Part shown: piece by piece, positions 35,119 through 43,857 of the stretch
Layout of the letters: each line of letters starts with the position of its first letter
Numbering within the stretch: position 1 is the stretch's first letter
From: Ruminococcus flavefaciens
GTDB taxonomy: Bacteria; Bacillota; Clostridia; Oscillospirales; Ruminococcaceae
Assembly: GCA_002310115.1 (NCBI GenBank)
Contig: DBYI01000037.1
Location: 45,837-109,836 of the forward strand
Direction of reading: 5' to 3'
DNA: 64,000 nt
Made by a program: the position numbers and the translations under genes
The notes under the pieces: model-generated
Told to the model about the DNA's origin: nothing
What the model saw: only the letters and a program-made list of their open reading frames with translations
Databases searched by the model: none

Positions 35119-36292
35119 TTTCACTCTCCAGTTTTTTCAGGAACTTTTCGATTCGTTTTATAGCTTCCATAAGATGTTTGAGAGAATATGCATAGGAAAT
35201 CCGCATATATCCCTCTCCGCTTTCACCGAATGCACTGCCCGGAACAGCAGCAACACGTTCCTCAAATAACAGTCTTTCACAGAACTCCTCGCTCGTGAGG
35301 CCTGTACTTTTGATACATGGGAACACATAAAAGGCCCCCTCTGGGTTAAAGCAAGTCAGACCTAGGCGGTTAAACTCCCCCACAAGGTAACGTCGACGTA
35401 TATTGTACTCGTCCACCATTTTTGCTACTTCTGCATCGCAGGCAGTAAGTGCTTCAACAGCCGCATTTTGGCTTATGAATGGACTACACATAATTCCGTA
35501 CTGATGTATTTTCGATATCTGCGAGATTATTGGTGCAGGAGCCGTAACATAACCAAGCCTCCAACCTGTCATGGCATAAGCCTTAGAAAAGCCGTTTACA
35601 TATATAGTACGCTCTTTCATCCCCTCAAGTTCTATGATAGAGAAATGTTTCATACCATAGGTAAGCTCGGAATAAATCTCATCTGTTAGCACCATGATAT
35701 CGGTATCACGAATAAATTCCGCAATAGGCTCTAAATCTTTCCTTGTCATAACAGCTCCCGTGGGATTGTTGGGGAAAGGAAGTATAAGAAGCTTTGTACG
35801 CTCAGTTATCTTGTCCTTAAAGTCTTCGAGTGTAAGCTTGAAATTATTTTCTATGCGCGTGGGTACGGAAACAGGCACGCCACCTGCAAGTTCTACAAGA
35901 GGAGCATAGCACACAAAACAAGGTTCTACAACAAGAACCTCATCCCCTGGATCAAGAAGTCCGCGAACTGTAAGATCAATCGCCTCAGAACCGCCTACAG
36001 TAACTATTATTTCTTTGTCAGGGTCGTACTTTATGCCATGTTTTTTCTCAATATGTGCGGAAATAGTGTTTCTAAGAGGAGCAATTCCCTTATTGGGTCC
36101 GTATATTATATGCTTACGTTCCAAAACCTGTATTGCCGACTTTCTTATTGCCCACGGAGTATTGAAATCAGGCTCTCCGACGCCCAGCGAGATAACGTCC
36201 TCCATAGTTCCTGCAATGTCAAAGAACTTACGTATCCCTGATGGCTTTATACTTTTTATCTTGCTCGAAAGAACCTTATCGTAATCTATCAC
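35108..36292 (-). CDS. Class I/II PLP aminotransferase
   Basis: 394 residues with start GTG 36292, lacking a strong RBS and so probably coupled to the Lrp gene that ends 2 bp upstream. Typical AspC/PatA-type motifs: ISLGVGEPDFNTPWAIR, YGPNKGIAPLRNTI, LPFPNNPTGAVM, DEIYSELTYG, and PLP Lys in NGFSKAYAMTGWRLGY. The likely substrate is an amino acid such as aspartate or a branched/aromatic residue. The neighbouring Lrp gene suggests control by amino acid supply. Confidence 0.92.
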   Translation of the reverse strand: MIDYDKVLSSKIKSIKPSGIRKFFDIAGTMEDVISLGVGEPDFNTPWAIRKSAIQVLERKHIIYGPNKGIAPLRNTISAHIEKKHGIKYDPDKEIIVTVGGSEAIDLTVRGLLDPGDEVLVVEPCFVCYAPLVELAGGVPVSVPTRIENNFKLTLEDFKDKITERTKLLILPFPNNPTGAVMTRKDLEPIAEFIRDTDIMVLTDEIYSELTYGMKHFSIIELEGMKERTIYVNGFSKAYAMTGWRLGYVTAPAPIISQISKIHQYGIMCSPFISQNAAVEALTACDAEVAKMVDEYNIRRRYLVGEFNRLGLTCFNPEGAFYVFPCIKSTGLTSEEFCERLLFEERVAAVPGSAFGESGEGYMRISYAYSLKHLMEAIKRIEKFLKKLESENES

Positions 36293-36294
36293 GA

Positions 36295-36771
36295 TCAGCA
36301 GAGTCCCCTTTCGTCATGTTCTTCACAGTCAATAAAAATACCTTTTTCCTTGTATTTTTTCAGAATAAAATGAGTAGAAGTTGATAATATGCCATCAATA
36401 GTAGCCAGTCTTTCTGAAACGAAGAAGGCAACATCCTTAAGGTTATTTCCCTTGACCTCTACAGCAAGATCATAGGCTCCTGATGACATGAGGCTGACGC
36501 TTTCAACTTCATCATACATCATTATAGTCTTTGCTATATCGTCAAATCCGCAATCGCGTTGTGGAGTTACCTTTAACTCGATAGTTGCATAAACAGTAGA
36601 TTTATCGTAAAGGTCGTCGTCCACTATAACACTATAGCCTTTGATAACGCCGCTCTTTTCAAGATTTTCAATCTGCGCAGCCGCTTCCTCTGCGGTAATA
36701 CCGAGCATTTCGCCAAGCGCCGTATTTGAAATACGAGCGTTCTGCTGTAATATTTTTATGATGTCGTTCAT
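36295..36771 (-). CDS. Lrp/AsnC family transcription regulator
   Basis: 158 residues. N-terminal winged HTH (IIKILQQNARISNTALGEMLGITAEEAAAQIENLEKSG) and a C-terminal RAM/ACT-like domain (TVYATIELKVTPQRDCGFDDIA, VESVSLMSSGAYDLAVEVKG). It likely senses an amino acid and controls its own operon. It is the first of three genes with the aminotransferase and ispE. RBS AAAGGA. Confidence 0.92.
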   Translation of the reverse strand: MNDIIKILQQNARISNTALGEMLGITAEEAAAQIENLEKSGVIKGYSVIVDDDLYDKSTVYATIELKVTPQRDCGFDDIAKTIMMYDEVESVSLMSSGAYDLAVEVKGNNLKDVAFFVSERLATIDGILSTSTHFILKKYKEKGIFIDCEEHDERGLC

Positions 36772-36996
36772 GATATCATTTCCTTTCGTTATTTATTAAT
36801 GATCATTACTTTGTTCATCTAGATTAAACTTTACATTGAAATATTTAACCTTTATTATACCAAGATTTTCAAGGATTTCATTCTAATTTAATTATGTCCA
36901 CATTAAATCTATGTACTAAGACTCACCCAAAATTCTTCCGTCATAAACATCGTTATAAAGTCAGAAAGCTTATTTGTCAGCATAATATATCCAAGA

Positions 36997-37851
36997 TCAC
37001 TCAATGTCTATAAAGTAAGGCTGTCTCTTTTTGAAATATGCTAACCGAGTAAACCCTGCAGCACGCGCTATTTCTATGCCCTCTGTTGTATTGGCGGCTA
37101 TATCCTCTACTGTATGTGAATCCGAGCCCACTGTTATTATCTCGCCACCTAAATTGCGATACATCCTTGCATATTTGAGATTCGGAAAACAATCCCCAAA
37201 TCCTTGCCTGAGTCCAGATGTATTTATCTCTATTCCCTTGCCATTGTAAGCAAGATTACGGAAGGTCTCCTCGATAATATCATCATACCTGCTTATATCA
37301 GCTTCTATACCGTGTCTCTGCTTCATGTAGCGTAGACAGTATGTGATATGTCCAATAACATCGAAAAGATTTGTTCTGCTCAGTTCAAAGACTTCTTTGA
37401 AATAGCGTTCTAACAAGGCGTATATCTCATCCATTGTCATTTTTTCGTAGTTAATGAAGTAGAAATCCATCTCTCCCAAAACCTGATGTACCGATCCTAT
37501 GATGAAATCCACTCTTTTATCAGCGTTTACCATCTTAGCCACTTCAGTATCGTGGAGTATCTGTCCCAGTTCCACACCACATAAAAGGTTAAGCTTTCCA
37601 TCATATCTTTTTTTTAGAGCGGTAACAGCGGTTACGGAATGCTCAAAATCATCGGAATAATCAAAGCTTTCGCGAAGATACCATGTATCCTCGGAATAAT
37701 GCTCCTTACCATACCACGCATTACACTCACAATGGTCAGTTATGGCATAGGCGGCAAGTCCAAGTTCTGCGGCACGCATTACACAAAGATCGATATCAGC
37801 CTCTGAATCAACAGAAAATTCAGTATGTGTATGGCAATCCATAAGTTTCAT
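36997..37851 (-). CDS. PHP-type histidinol phosphatase
   Basis: 284 residues. PHP metal-site motifs: MDCHTHTEFS, ITDHCEC, CGVELGQ, IIGSVHQV, VIGHITY and GSDSHTVEDIA. The order and length match HisK-like histidinol-phosphatase, the last but one step in histidine synthesis. No his genes are near, so another phosphoester substrate cannot be excluded. RBS GGGG upstream of ATG. Confidence 0.88.
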   Translation of the reverse strand: MKLMDCHTHTEFSVDSEADIDLCVMRAAELGLAAYAITDHCECNAWYGKEHYSEDTWYLRESFDYSDDFEHSVTAVTALKKRYDGKLNLLCGVELGQILHDTEVAKMVNADKRVDFIIGSVHQVLGEMDFYFINYEKMTMDEIYALLERYFKEVFELSRTNLFDVIGHITYCLRYMKQRHGIEADISRYDDIIEETFRNLAYNGKGIEINTSGLRQGFGDCFPNLKYARMYRNLGGEIITVGSDSHTVEDIAANTTEGIEIARAAGFTRLAYFKKRQPYFIDIE

Positions 37852-38063
37852 AGTTCCAGCCCCTTTTGCTATATTTTACTATTATACCATATCGTGATAG
37901 AAATTTCCACTGTTTTTTTAAATTTGTAATTAACGCATCCTTCTTTCTCTCATGAATGATTTTTCATGAAACTTTAAGGGCTTTGTTTCTAACACATCTG
38001 ACGACTAAATACTGAAGACTAACAATTCAAACATATATTATCTACCAACACAGGCTAAATAAC

Positions 38064-38094
38064 ACTTGCTTTTTGCAAGTATCTATGTTATAAT
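38064..38094 (+). promoter_or_regulatory. Promoter of the ACT-UPF0210 operon with overlapping palindrome
   Basis: TTGCTT (38066-38071), 17-bp spacer, TATAAT (38089-38094). A palindrome ACTTGC-TTTTT-GCAAGT (38064-38080) covers the -35 box and may be an operator. Confidence 0.7.
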
Positions 38095-38147
38095 TATATC
38101 AATCATTCGGGATACACCGAATAACAAGAAAACGGAGGTTTTTAACT

Positions 38148-38417
38148 ATGAGAGCAGTTGTAACTGTTATTGGTAAGGACACCGTAGGTATCCTGCATAA
38201 GGTAAGCGGTATCTGCGCTGAGTACAATGTTAATGTTATCGAAGTAACACAGAGCGTTTTACAGGATATGTTTGCAATGATAATGCTTGTTGATATATCT
38301 GATATAAAGGGCGATTTCTCTGAGCTCGTCGACCGCATGACAGCCCTTGGCACAGAACTCGGACTCTCCATTCACACAATGCACGAGGATATATTCAACT
38401 CAATGCACAGCGTCTGA
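38148..38417 (+). CDS. ACT domain protein (UPF0237)
   Basis: 89 residues, a single ACT domain: RAVVTVIGKDTVGILHKVSGICAEYNVNVIEVTQ at the N-terminus and SIHTMHEDIFNSMHSV at the end. UPF0237 proteins are usually encoded directly before a UPF0210 gene, as here (18 bp). Regulatory binding of an amino acid is likely from the fold; the partner and ligand are unknown. Confidence 0.92.
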   Translation: MRAVVTVIGKDTVGILHKVSGICAEYNVNVIEVTQSVLQDMFAMIMLVDISDIKGDFSELVDRMTALGTELGLSIHTMHEDIFNSMHSV

Positions 38418-38435
38418 TGAAAGGAAGTCAGCTAA

Positions 38436-39794
38436 ATGCTTAATGTATATAATATACTCGAAACTATCCGAATGATACAGGATGAATGCCTTGATATCCG
38501 TACTATCACAATGGGCATCTCTCTCTTAGACTGTATTGACACGGACATAGATATAGCTTGCGAAAAAGTCTATAATAAAATAGTTACTAAGGCAGGAAAT
38601 CTAGTACCAGTTGGTCAACAGATAGAAAAGGAATACGGAATACCTATCGTAAACAAGCGTATCTCTGTAACTCCTATCGCTATGTTAGCTGCAGCCTGTC
38701 CTGACGGTGACACTGTTAAGTTTGCAAAGGCTCTCCAAAGAGCAGCCGACACATGTGGAGTAAACTTCATAGGCGGTTACTCCGCACTAGTACATAAGGG
38801 CTTCAGCGCAGGAGATATGGCTCTCATAAAATCTATCCCAGAGGCTCTCGATGTTACTCAGAATATATGCTCGTCAGTAAATATCGGCTCTACAAAGTCA
38901 GGCATAAACATGGACGCTGTAAAGCTCATGGGACAGATAGTCAAGGAAGCTGCTGAAAAGACTGCAGACCGTGATTGCATAGGTCCTGCAAAGCTTGTTG
39001 TTTTCTGTAATGCCGTTGAAGATAACCCATTCATGGCAGGAGCTTTCCATGGTGTGGGCGAGCCAGACTGCGAGATACACGTTGGTGTTTCTGGCCCCGG
39101 AGTTGTACGCGCTGCTCTTACTAAATATCCTGATGCTTCAATTAACGAAATTGCAGATATAATTAAAAAGACCGCATTCAAGATAACCCGTATGGGACAG
39201 CTTGTAGGCGCAAGAGCTTCGGAGCTTTTAGGCGTTCCGTTCGGTATTGTTGATCTGTCTCTTGCTCCGACGCCTGCTGTTGGAGACAGTGTTGCTCATA
39301 TTCTTGAAGAAATGGGCCTAGAAATGTGTGGTACTCACGGCACTACAGCTTGTCTTGCAATGCTTAATGACGCCGTAAAGAAAGGTGGAGTAATGGCTTC
39401 ATCAACAGTCGGCGGACTTTCCGGCGCATTTATTCCGGTATCAGAAGACGCAGGTATGATAGATGCGGCAGTTGCAGGAGTACTTAGCCTTGAAAAACTT
39501 GAAGCAATGACAGCGGTGTGCTCTGTTGGACTTGACATGATAGTAGTTCCCGGTGAAATAACTCCTGAGACAATTTCAGCTATAATCGCCGACGAAGCCG
39601 CTATCGGCATGGTTAACTCCAAGACCACAGCAGTACGTCTTATCCCTGCTATCGGGAAAAAAGAAGGCGATACCCTCGAATTTGGTGGACTCCTAGGTAG
39701 CGGTCCTGTTATGCCTATACGCGAAAAGTCCCCTGCGAAATTCATCAATCGCGGAGGACGTATCCCTGCACCTATGCAGAGCCTGAAAAATTAA
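38436..39794 (+). CDS. UPF0210 / PFL-family protein
   Basis: 452 residues, normal for the family. It opens [30 protein letters not shown] and continues with [28 protein letters not shown] and [20 protein letters not shown]. Names such as PFL family, DUF711 and UPF0210 are used, but I know of no settled function; a resemblance to glycyl-radical enzymes is claimed for part of the fold. It is encoded 18 bp after the ACT protein and ends at a strong terminator. Confidence 0.93.
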   Translation: MLNVYNILETIRMIQDECLDIRTITMGISLLDCIDTDIDIACEKVYNKIVTKAGNLVPVGQQIEKEYGIPIVNKRISVTPIAMLAAACPDGDTVKFAKALQRAADTCGVNFIGGYSALVHKGFSAGDMALIKSIPEALDVTQNICSSVNIGSTKSGINMDAVKLMGQIVKEAAEKTADRDCIGPAKLVVFCNAVEDNPFMAGAFHGVGEPDCEIHVGVSGPGVVRAALTKYPDASINEIADIIKKTAFKITRMGQLVGARASELLGVPFGIVDLSLAPTPAVGDSVAHILEEMGLEMCGTHGTTACLAMLNDAVKKGGVMASSTVGGLSGAFIPVSEDAGMIDAAVAGVLSLEKLEAMTAVCSVGLDMIVVPGEITPETISAIIADEAAIGMVNSKTTAVRLIPAIGKKEGDTLEFGGLLGSGPVMPIREKSPAKFINRGGRIPAPMQSLKN

Positions 39795-39799
39795 CTTGT

Positions 39800-39825
39800 A
39801 AGGGCGGATATCATCCGCCCTTTTC
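39800..39825 (+). terminator. Rho-independent terminator of the UPF0210 gene
   Basis: AAGGGCGGAT-ATC-ATCCGCCCTT followed by TT. Confidence 0.9.
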
Positions 39826-39907
39826 AATTTCGTAATTTACGAACATAATTTCCAAATATGCTACTATACCATTCTCTAAACAGTATTCTCTGAAATGAGG
39901 TAATATT

Positions 39908-40864
39908 ATGGATATACGCTGTATTCCCTCACTTTTCGGGCTTCCCGAAGCTCAAAAGCTCACCATGCTCTCCGCAGGTCATATAAATAACACATTTCTT
40001 GCAGAATGCGGAAACGAAAAATACGTTCTTCAAGCCCTTAACCGCTCAGTTTTTCATTCTCCGGAAGCCGTGATGTACAATATAAGCTGTATTGAAGCGG
40101 CTTTTTCGAACATTCCAGACATTTCTGTTCCGCATTTTATCTCATGCGGTGATATAAACTATACATTCATCAACGATGACTTATGGCGTATGTATCGCTA
40201 TATCCCATCAACTTCAAACTCAGCAGTAAATGCCATGACTGCTGGATATCTGTTCGGCACTTTTATAAGGGTTATGGACGACCTGGAGGTGAATCCAAAG
40301 CCAGTTATCGACGGTTTTCATGACTTTGACCGCTATTTTGCTGCACTTTCTTCTAAGAGCGGAGTAGATTTCAATATATTGACGAAGCTCGACAGGCTCC
40401 GCGATACATTAGAGCAAGTATTCACAGACTCACTGAAGAAGCGTATTATACACGGTGACGCAAAGCCCGATAACATAATTATCAGTGCAACTCCAACTAT
40501 CATAGACCTCGATACTGTTATGAGAGGTTATGTAGCCATTGACTACGGCGATCTTGTACGCTCAGTATGCCATGGAAACGAAACTGATATACAAGCAATC
40601 CGTGAAATCACTCATGGCTTTTCACAGGGACTTAAAAAACTTCTCAAAACTGACGAGGTGAATTCTCTGTACTATGGTATTCTTTGGCTCACAGGTGAGC
40701 TCGCTGCACGCTATCTTATTGACAGTCTCAGCAATGTGAAATACTTTCGCGATAAAAACTCCGCTGACTGTCTCGCCCGTGCGGAAGAGCTGCTACTGCA
40801 GTTGGATATATTTACAATTCACGAAGAAAAGATAAAGGAAATAATACTATCTGAGATAGAATAG
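39908..40864 (+). CDS. Aminoglycoside phosphotransferase/choline-kinase-fold kinase
   Basis: 318 residues. N-lobe SAGHINNTFLAECGNEKYVLQALN supplies the ATP-binding region, and the C-lobe has IIHGDAKPDNIII (catalytic Asp) and PTIIDLDTVMRG (metal-binding Asp). The GHINNTF opening resembles N-acetylhexosamine 1-kinase (NahK)-like members, so a sugar could be the substrate, but choline or a small alcohol is equally possible. Single gene with GAGG RBS. Confidence 0.85.
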   Translation: MDIRCIPSLFGLPEAQKLTMLSAGHINNTFLAECGNEKYVLQALNRSVFHSPEAVMYNISCIEAAFSNIPDISVPHFISCGDINYTFINDDLWRMYRYIPSTSNSAVNAMTAGYLFGTFIRVMDDLEVNPKPVIDGFHDFDRYFAALSSKSGVDFNILTKLDRLRDTLEQVFTDSLKKRIIHGDAKPDNIIISATPTIIDLDTVMRGYVAIDYGDLVRSVCHGNETDIQAIREITHGFSQGLKKLLKTDEVNSLYYGILWLTGELAARYLIDSLSNVKYFRDKNSADCLARAEELLLQLDIFTIHEEKIKEIILSEIE

Positions 40865-40865
40865 A

Positions 40866-40884
40866 CGGAGCAAAACTCCGCTTT
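40866..40884 (+). terminator. Short hairpin after the kinase gene
   Basis: CGGAG-CAAAA-CTCCG followed by CTTT; only 5 bp, so a weak terminator. Confidence 0.4.
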
Positions 40885-40907
40885 AAGCTATAAAAATGGA
40901 GAAATAT

Positions 40908-41069
40908 ATGGAAATAGTAGGTTATAATAAGAAAGAGATATTTTCTGGGCATCTGAACGAAGCCACAATCACCTTTTCTTATGAGGAACTAAAAGAAATT
41001 GCTGCTTTTCTGAACAACATCATAGAAAACATTATGATACTGACCCGAAATGCTTGTCTGCATCTATGA
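40908..41069 (+). CDS. Small protein of unknown function, possibly a truncated gene
   Basis: 53 residues; GGAG lies 6 bp before the ATG. It begins MEIVGYNKKEIFSGHLNEAT and is followed by ITFSYEELKEIAAFLNNIIE, which looks like the N-terminal part of a larger protein (an immunity-type opening is one reading). The reading frame then degrades to a short tail and stop. Probably a remnant. Confidence 0.45.
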   Translation: MEIVGYNKKEIFSGHLNEATITFSYEELKEIAAFLNNIIENIMILTRNACLHL

Positions 41070-41132
41070 GATTATTCAAAGTCATGGAAAAAAACATCTT
41101 CTGATTTAATAATTCTTATTCCTTACTTAATC

Positions 41133-41723
41133 TTACCTTATCTCTTCAAAAGTAAAACTGTACGGTGTAATATATGGAATATTTTCATAAATATATAATA
41201 ATCTCTCATCGTCAAGAACAAAATCCCCATCATCAAGAAAACGGTCGTCAAGTACCATATTGAACGGAGCATACCTTCTTAACACCTCTTCATCACAGGA
41301 AAATCTCTCATCAAAGCAACTTATGACAAGCTCCTTTTCTTCAAGCTTTATGATATCTCTCTTAGGACAGTTGTTTTCAACATGATCTATAATAATCGTT
41401 TCAGCTTCCTGCTTTTTTCTAATCTTTTTCGGAAAGTCTCTTCCGAAAAATTCTATGGTAACATTTTCCTCACGCAGTTTATTTAACAACTTCTCAGGAC
41501 ATTTTTCTATCAGCAGAGCTACAGGATAATATCTTGATAGAAAACCAAGTATACAAGCTTCTGTTGTACAAGCATCCTTTAATATTAAACGCCAGTTACC
41601 TCCGTCGTCATCATAATCACATGAAATATCAGACAAGGTATTGATTGCTTTCTGAACATCAAAATCATTATATTCTGTTCCGTTTTCTATACCTTTGCGA
41701 AATAATTCGGTAAGATCCTTCAT
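41133..41723 (-). CDS. Hypothetical acidic protein
   Basis: 196 residues, rich in Asp, Glu, Ile and Leu, without signal peptide or membrane segment. Not recognised. The C-terminal half has a string of short acidic strands (FSCDEEVLRRYAPFNMVLDDRFLDDGDFVLDDERLLYIYENI). Together with the small fragment next to it, this region looks accessory. RBS is weak (GTGAGATGAA). Confidence 0.6.
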   Translation of the reverse strand: MKDLTELFRKGIENGTEYNDFDVQKAINTLSDISCDYDDDGGNWRLILKDACTTEACILGFLSRYYPVALLIEKCPEKLLNKLREENVTIEFFGRDFPKKIRKKQEAETIIIDHVENNCPKRDIIKLEEKELVISCFDERFSCDEEVLRRYAPFNMVLDDRFLDDGDFVLDDERLLYIYENIPYITPYSFTFEEIR

Positions 41724-41899
41724 AATGCATTCATCTCACATTCTTATATTTCTATTATAATTCTTATTCTTAAAACAGTCAAACACGAATCTGCAAAATA
41801 GAGCTTTTGACTCCGTTTATCCGAGTCCGCTTGAATTGTGTACTTTTATGTGTTATAATAATAAATAGTACGATATGTCTGCAGTTAGGGGGGATTACA

Positions 41900-42337
41900 T
41901 TGGAATTCATACTAGTTATCGCTGTTATTATCGTGCTGTGTCTTGTTATCGGTATTGATGCGATATACCTGCTTTTTGCAGGAGCTGCTATTGTTGTAAT
42001 CATATATGTGCTTTCGTTGATTCTGCTGATTTTTTTCTTTATCCGCATGCTGTTTGCAAAGAAAAAAACGGCATATTTCTCACGTATTGACAGTAGTCCG
42101 CACAGCAGTTTCAAAGTAGCCTACTACATGATAGACGGCAATGAATACCCTAATGTTTTCCCTGAAGAGGGCTTTTTTCGAAGCAAGCTATACAGGAGCG
42201 ACAAAAGCTGCACTGTTTTGCTGGCAAGGAACAAAAAATTTGTATTTGATAAATTCTCCTGTGCCACCTGCACTATCGGTTTTTTACTTGGTATTGTAAC
42301 GGCTACGGCAGCAATTATCATCCTCTCAAATTTATAA
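41900..42337 (+). CDS. Small membrane protein, unknown function
   Basis: The frame is open from an ATG at 41807, but AGGGGGGAT at 41886-41894 fits a TTG start at 41900, giving 145 residues. It has two hydrophobic helices at the N-terminus (LEFILVIAVIIVLCLVIGID and LLFAGAAIVVIIYVLSLILL), a soluble middle with a Tyr-rich strand, and a third helix at the C-terminus (TIGFLLGIVTATAAIIILSNL). It is followed 11 bp later by the ArsR gene. A TATAAT sits at ~41853, about 45 bp upstream. Confidence 0.65.
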   Translation: MEFILVIAVIIVLCLVIGIDAIYLLFAGAAIVVIIYVLSLILLIFFFIRMLFAKKKTAYFSRIDSSPHSSFKVAYYMIDGNEYPNVFPEEGFFRSKLYRSDKSCTVLLARNKKFVFDKFSCATCTIGFLLGIVTATAAIIILSNL

Positions 42338-42348
42338 AGGAGATCAGT

Positions 42349-42699
42349 ATGGAAGAACACATATGCGGTACTCACGGAGTACACAAAGATATCGTTGAAA
42401 AAGTCTCAAAAGTCATGCCCGACGAAAGATATCTTTACGAAGCCGCAGAGCTTCTAAAAGTTTTCGGAGACGCCACAAGAGTGAGGATAATATTTGTGCT
42501 TTGTCAAAGCGAAATGTGCGTCTGCGACATAGCAAGGCTTCTTGAAATGACACAATCGGCTATCTCTCATCAACTACGGGTGCTGAAACAGGCACGCCTC
42601 GTAACCTCGCGGCGCGATGGTAAAACCATATTCTACTCCATTTGCGATGACCACGTAAAAACAATTTTCTATCACGCTATGGAACACGTTATGGAGTAA
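42349..42699 (+). CDS. ArsR/SmtB-type metal-responsive repressor
   Basis: 116 residues. N-terminal extension with CGTHGVHKD. Winged HTH with VFGDATRVRIIFVLCQSEMCVCDIARLLEMTQSAISHQLRVLKQARLV; the CVC of the alpha3 helix is a known metal-binding site (ArsR/CadC type). The C-terminal helix DDHVKTIFYHAMEHV adds His and Asp as in the alpha5 zinc site of SmtB. It is expected to be released from DNA by metal. No metal pump lies next to it; the genes around are a small membrane protein and an amidohydrolase. Confidence 0.9.
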   Translation: MEEHICGTHGVHKDIVEKVSKVMPDERYLYEAAELLKVFGDATRVRIIFVLCQSEMCVCDIARLLEMTQSAISHQLRVLKQARLVTSRRDGKTIFYSICDDHVKTIFYHAMEHVME

Positions 42700-42702
42700 T
42701 CT

Positions 42703-43515
42703 ATGCAGTATTTTGACTTTCACACTCATGCTTTCACCAATGAACTCGCTCAGCGTGCACTTTCGGGGCTTGCCGAGACAAGTGGCATAGCTCCGGCAAC
42801 AGACGGAACTGTAAACGGACTCCGCAGAAAGCTTGCTGAAAACGGCATAGAGAAAGCAATGCTGCTTCCTGTTGCTACAAAGCCATCACAGCAGGTAACT
42901 ATCAACAACTGGGCTGCTTCTGTCATGTGCAGCAATCTTTACTGCTGCGGAACTGTCCATCCCGATTCAGAGGACGTACTTGACGAAGTGAAAAGGATAA
43001 AAAGTCTAGGCCTTTGCGGTGTTAAATTTCACTCAGAATACCAGAAATTTTGTCCCAACGAAGAAAGAATGTTTCCAATATACGAAAAAATCGCTGAACT
43101 CGGCCTTCTTGCTGTCTTTCACGGTGGTTGGGATCCGTACTCAGAAGATATGATAAGAGCTACTCCGCAAAGCTTCGCGATTGTGGCTGAAAACTTCCCG
43201 AAACTTAAAATAATTGCCGCACATCTTGGTGGCATGAAACTCTGGGACGATATTGAGAAATACACCGCTGGCAAGTATGATAATCTGTGGTTCGATGTGA
43301 GCGTTATCTCCAGGTATATAGAGGACGACAAACTCTTCCGCATAATTCGTTTACAAGGAGCTAACAAGGTACTCTTTGGTAGCGACTGCCCCTGGGACGA
43401 TCCTGCAAATGAAATATCAATGATAGAAAGGCTTCCTCTTACAGACTTTGAAAAAGAGCTTATTTTTCATAAAAACGCGGAAGAGCTTATGTACCCCTAC
43501 ATAAGCTCTCCCTGA
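42703..43515 (+). CDS. Amidohydrolase-superfamily (TIM-barrel) hydrolase
   Basis: 270 residues, starting 3 bp after the ArsR gene. Metal-site motifs: FDFHTHAF, VKFHSEYQKF (Lys/His), VFHGGWDPY, IAAHLGGM and FGSDCPWDDP. It belongs with amidohydrolase-related (uronate isomerase/decarboxylase-like) enzymes. The substrate is unknown. Co-transcription with ArsR suggests metal-linked control, but this is inference. Confidence 0.85.
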   Translation: MQYFDFHTHAFTNELAQRALSGLAETSGIAPATDGTVNGLRRKLAENGIEKAMLLPVATKPSQQVTINNWAASVMCSNLYCCGTVHPDSEDVLDEVKRIKSLGLCGVKFHSEYQKFCPNEERMFPIYEKIAELGLLAVFHGGWDPYSEDMIRATPQSFAIVAENFPKLKIIAAHLGGMKLWDDIEKYTAGKYDNLWFDVSVISRYIEDDKLFRIIRLQGANKVLFGSDCPWDDPANEISMIERLPLTDFEKELIFHKNAEELMYPYISSP

Positions 43516-43857
43516 ATCCCCCTATAATGTTGTAAAGGAACGCCCAATACATCCCTTCAGAGACCCGAAACTCAAATTGTCTCTGCTTTTTCAAGAAAAC
43601 CACCGCATTTTGCCTGAGTGATCGTTTACCCCCGATCACCCCTATATCATGGCGTTATAATGATGCGTATGTTTTATATAAACTGTTTACCCCTGTGCAG
43701 CCAGTCTCCCCAGACCGCTGCACCTTTTTATTTTACGAAGCTTTCTTCTAAGCAGCTTCGGATCCCTATTTTTCTTGGCCAGATGAGTACTCTCATTTTC
43801 TGTTCCCCAACAGAGTATGAGATCGTATTTACTTTACCCCAAATGTAACTTTTAAGT
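43516..43857. ncRNA. Non-coding region with three CCCC-loop hairpins and TTTACCCC repeats
   Basis: There is no ORF. Hairpins: GTGATCG-TTTACCCC-CGATCAC (43618-43639); GTGCAG..GTCT-CCCC-AGAC..CTGCAC (43695-43723), followed by CTTTTTATTTT; TCTCAT..CTGTT-CCCC-AACAG..ATGAGA (43791-43822). TTTACCCC also occurs at 43686 and 43833, and once more at 45246, after the DUF1836 gene. The second hairpin could be a plus-strand terminator. Either a structured RNA on the plus strand or the 3' region of the SPFH transcript on the minus strand. Confidence 0.5.
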
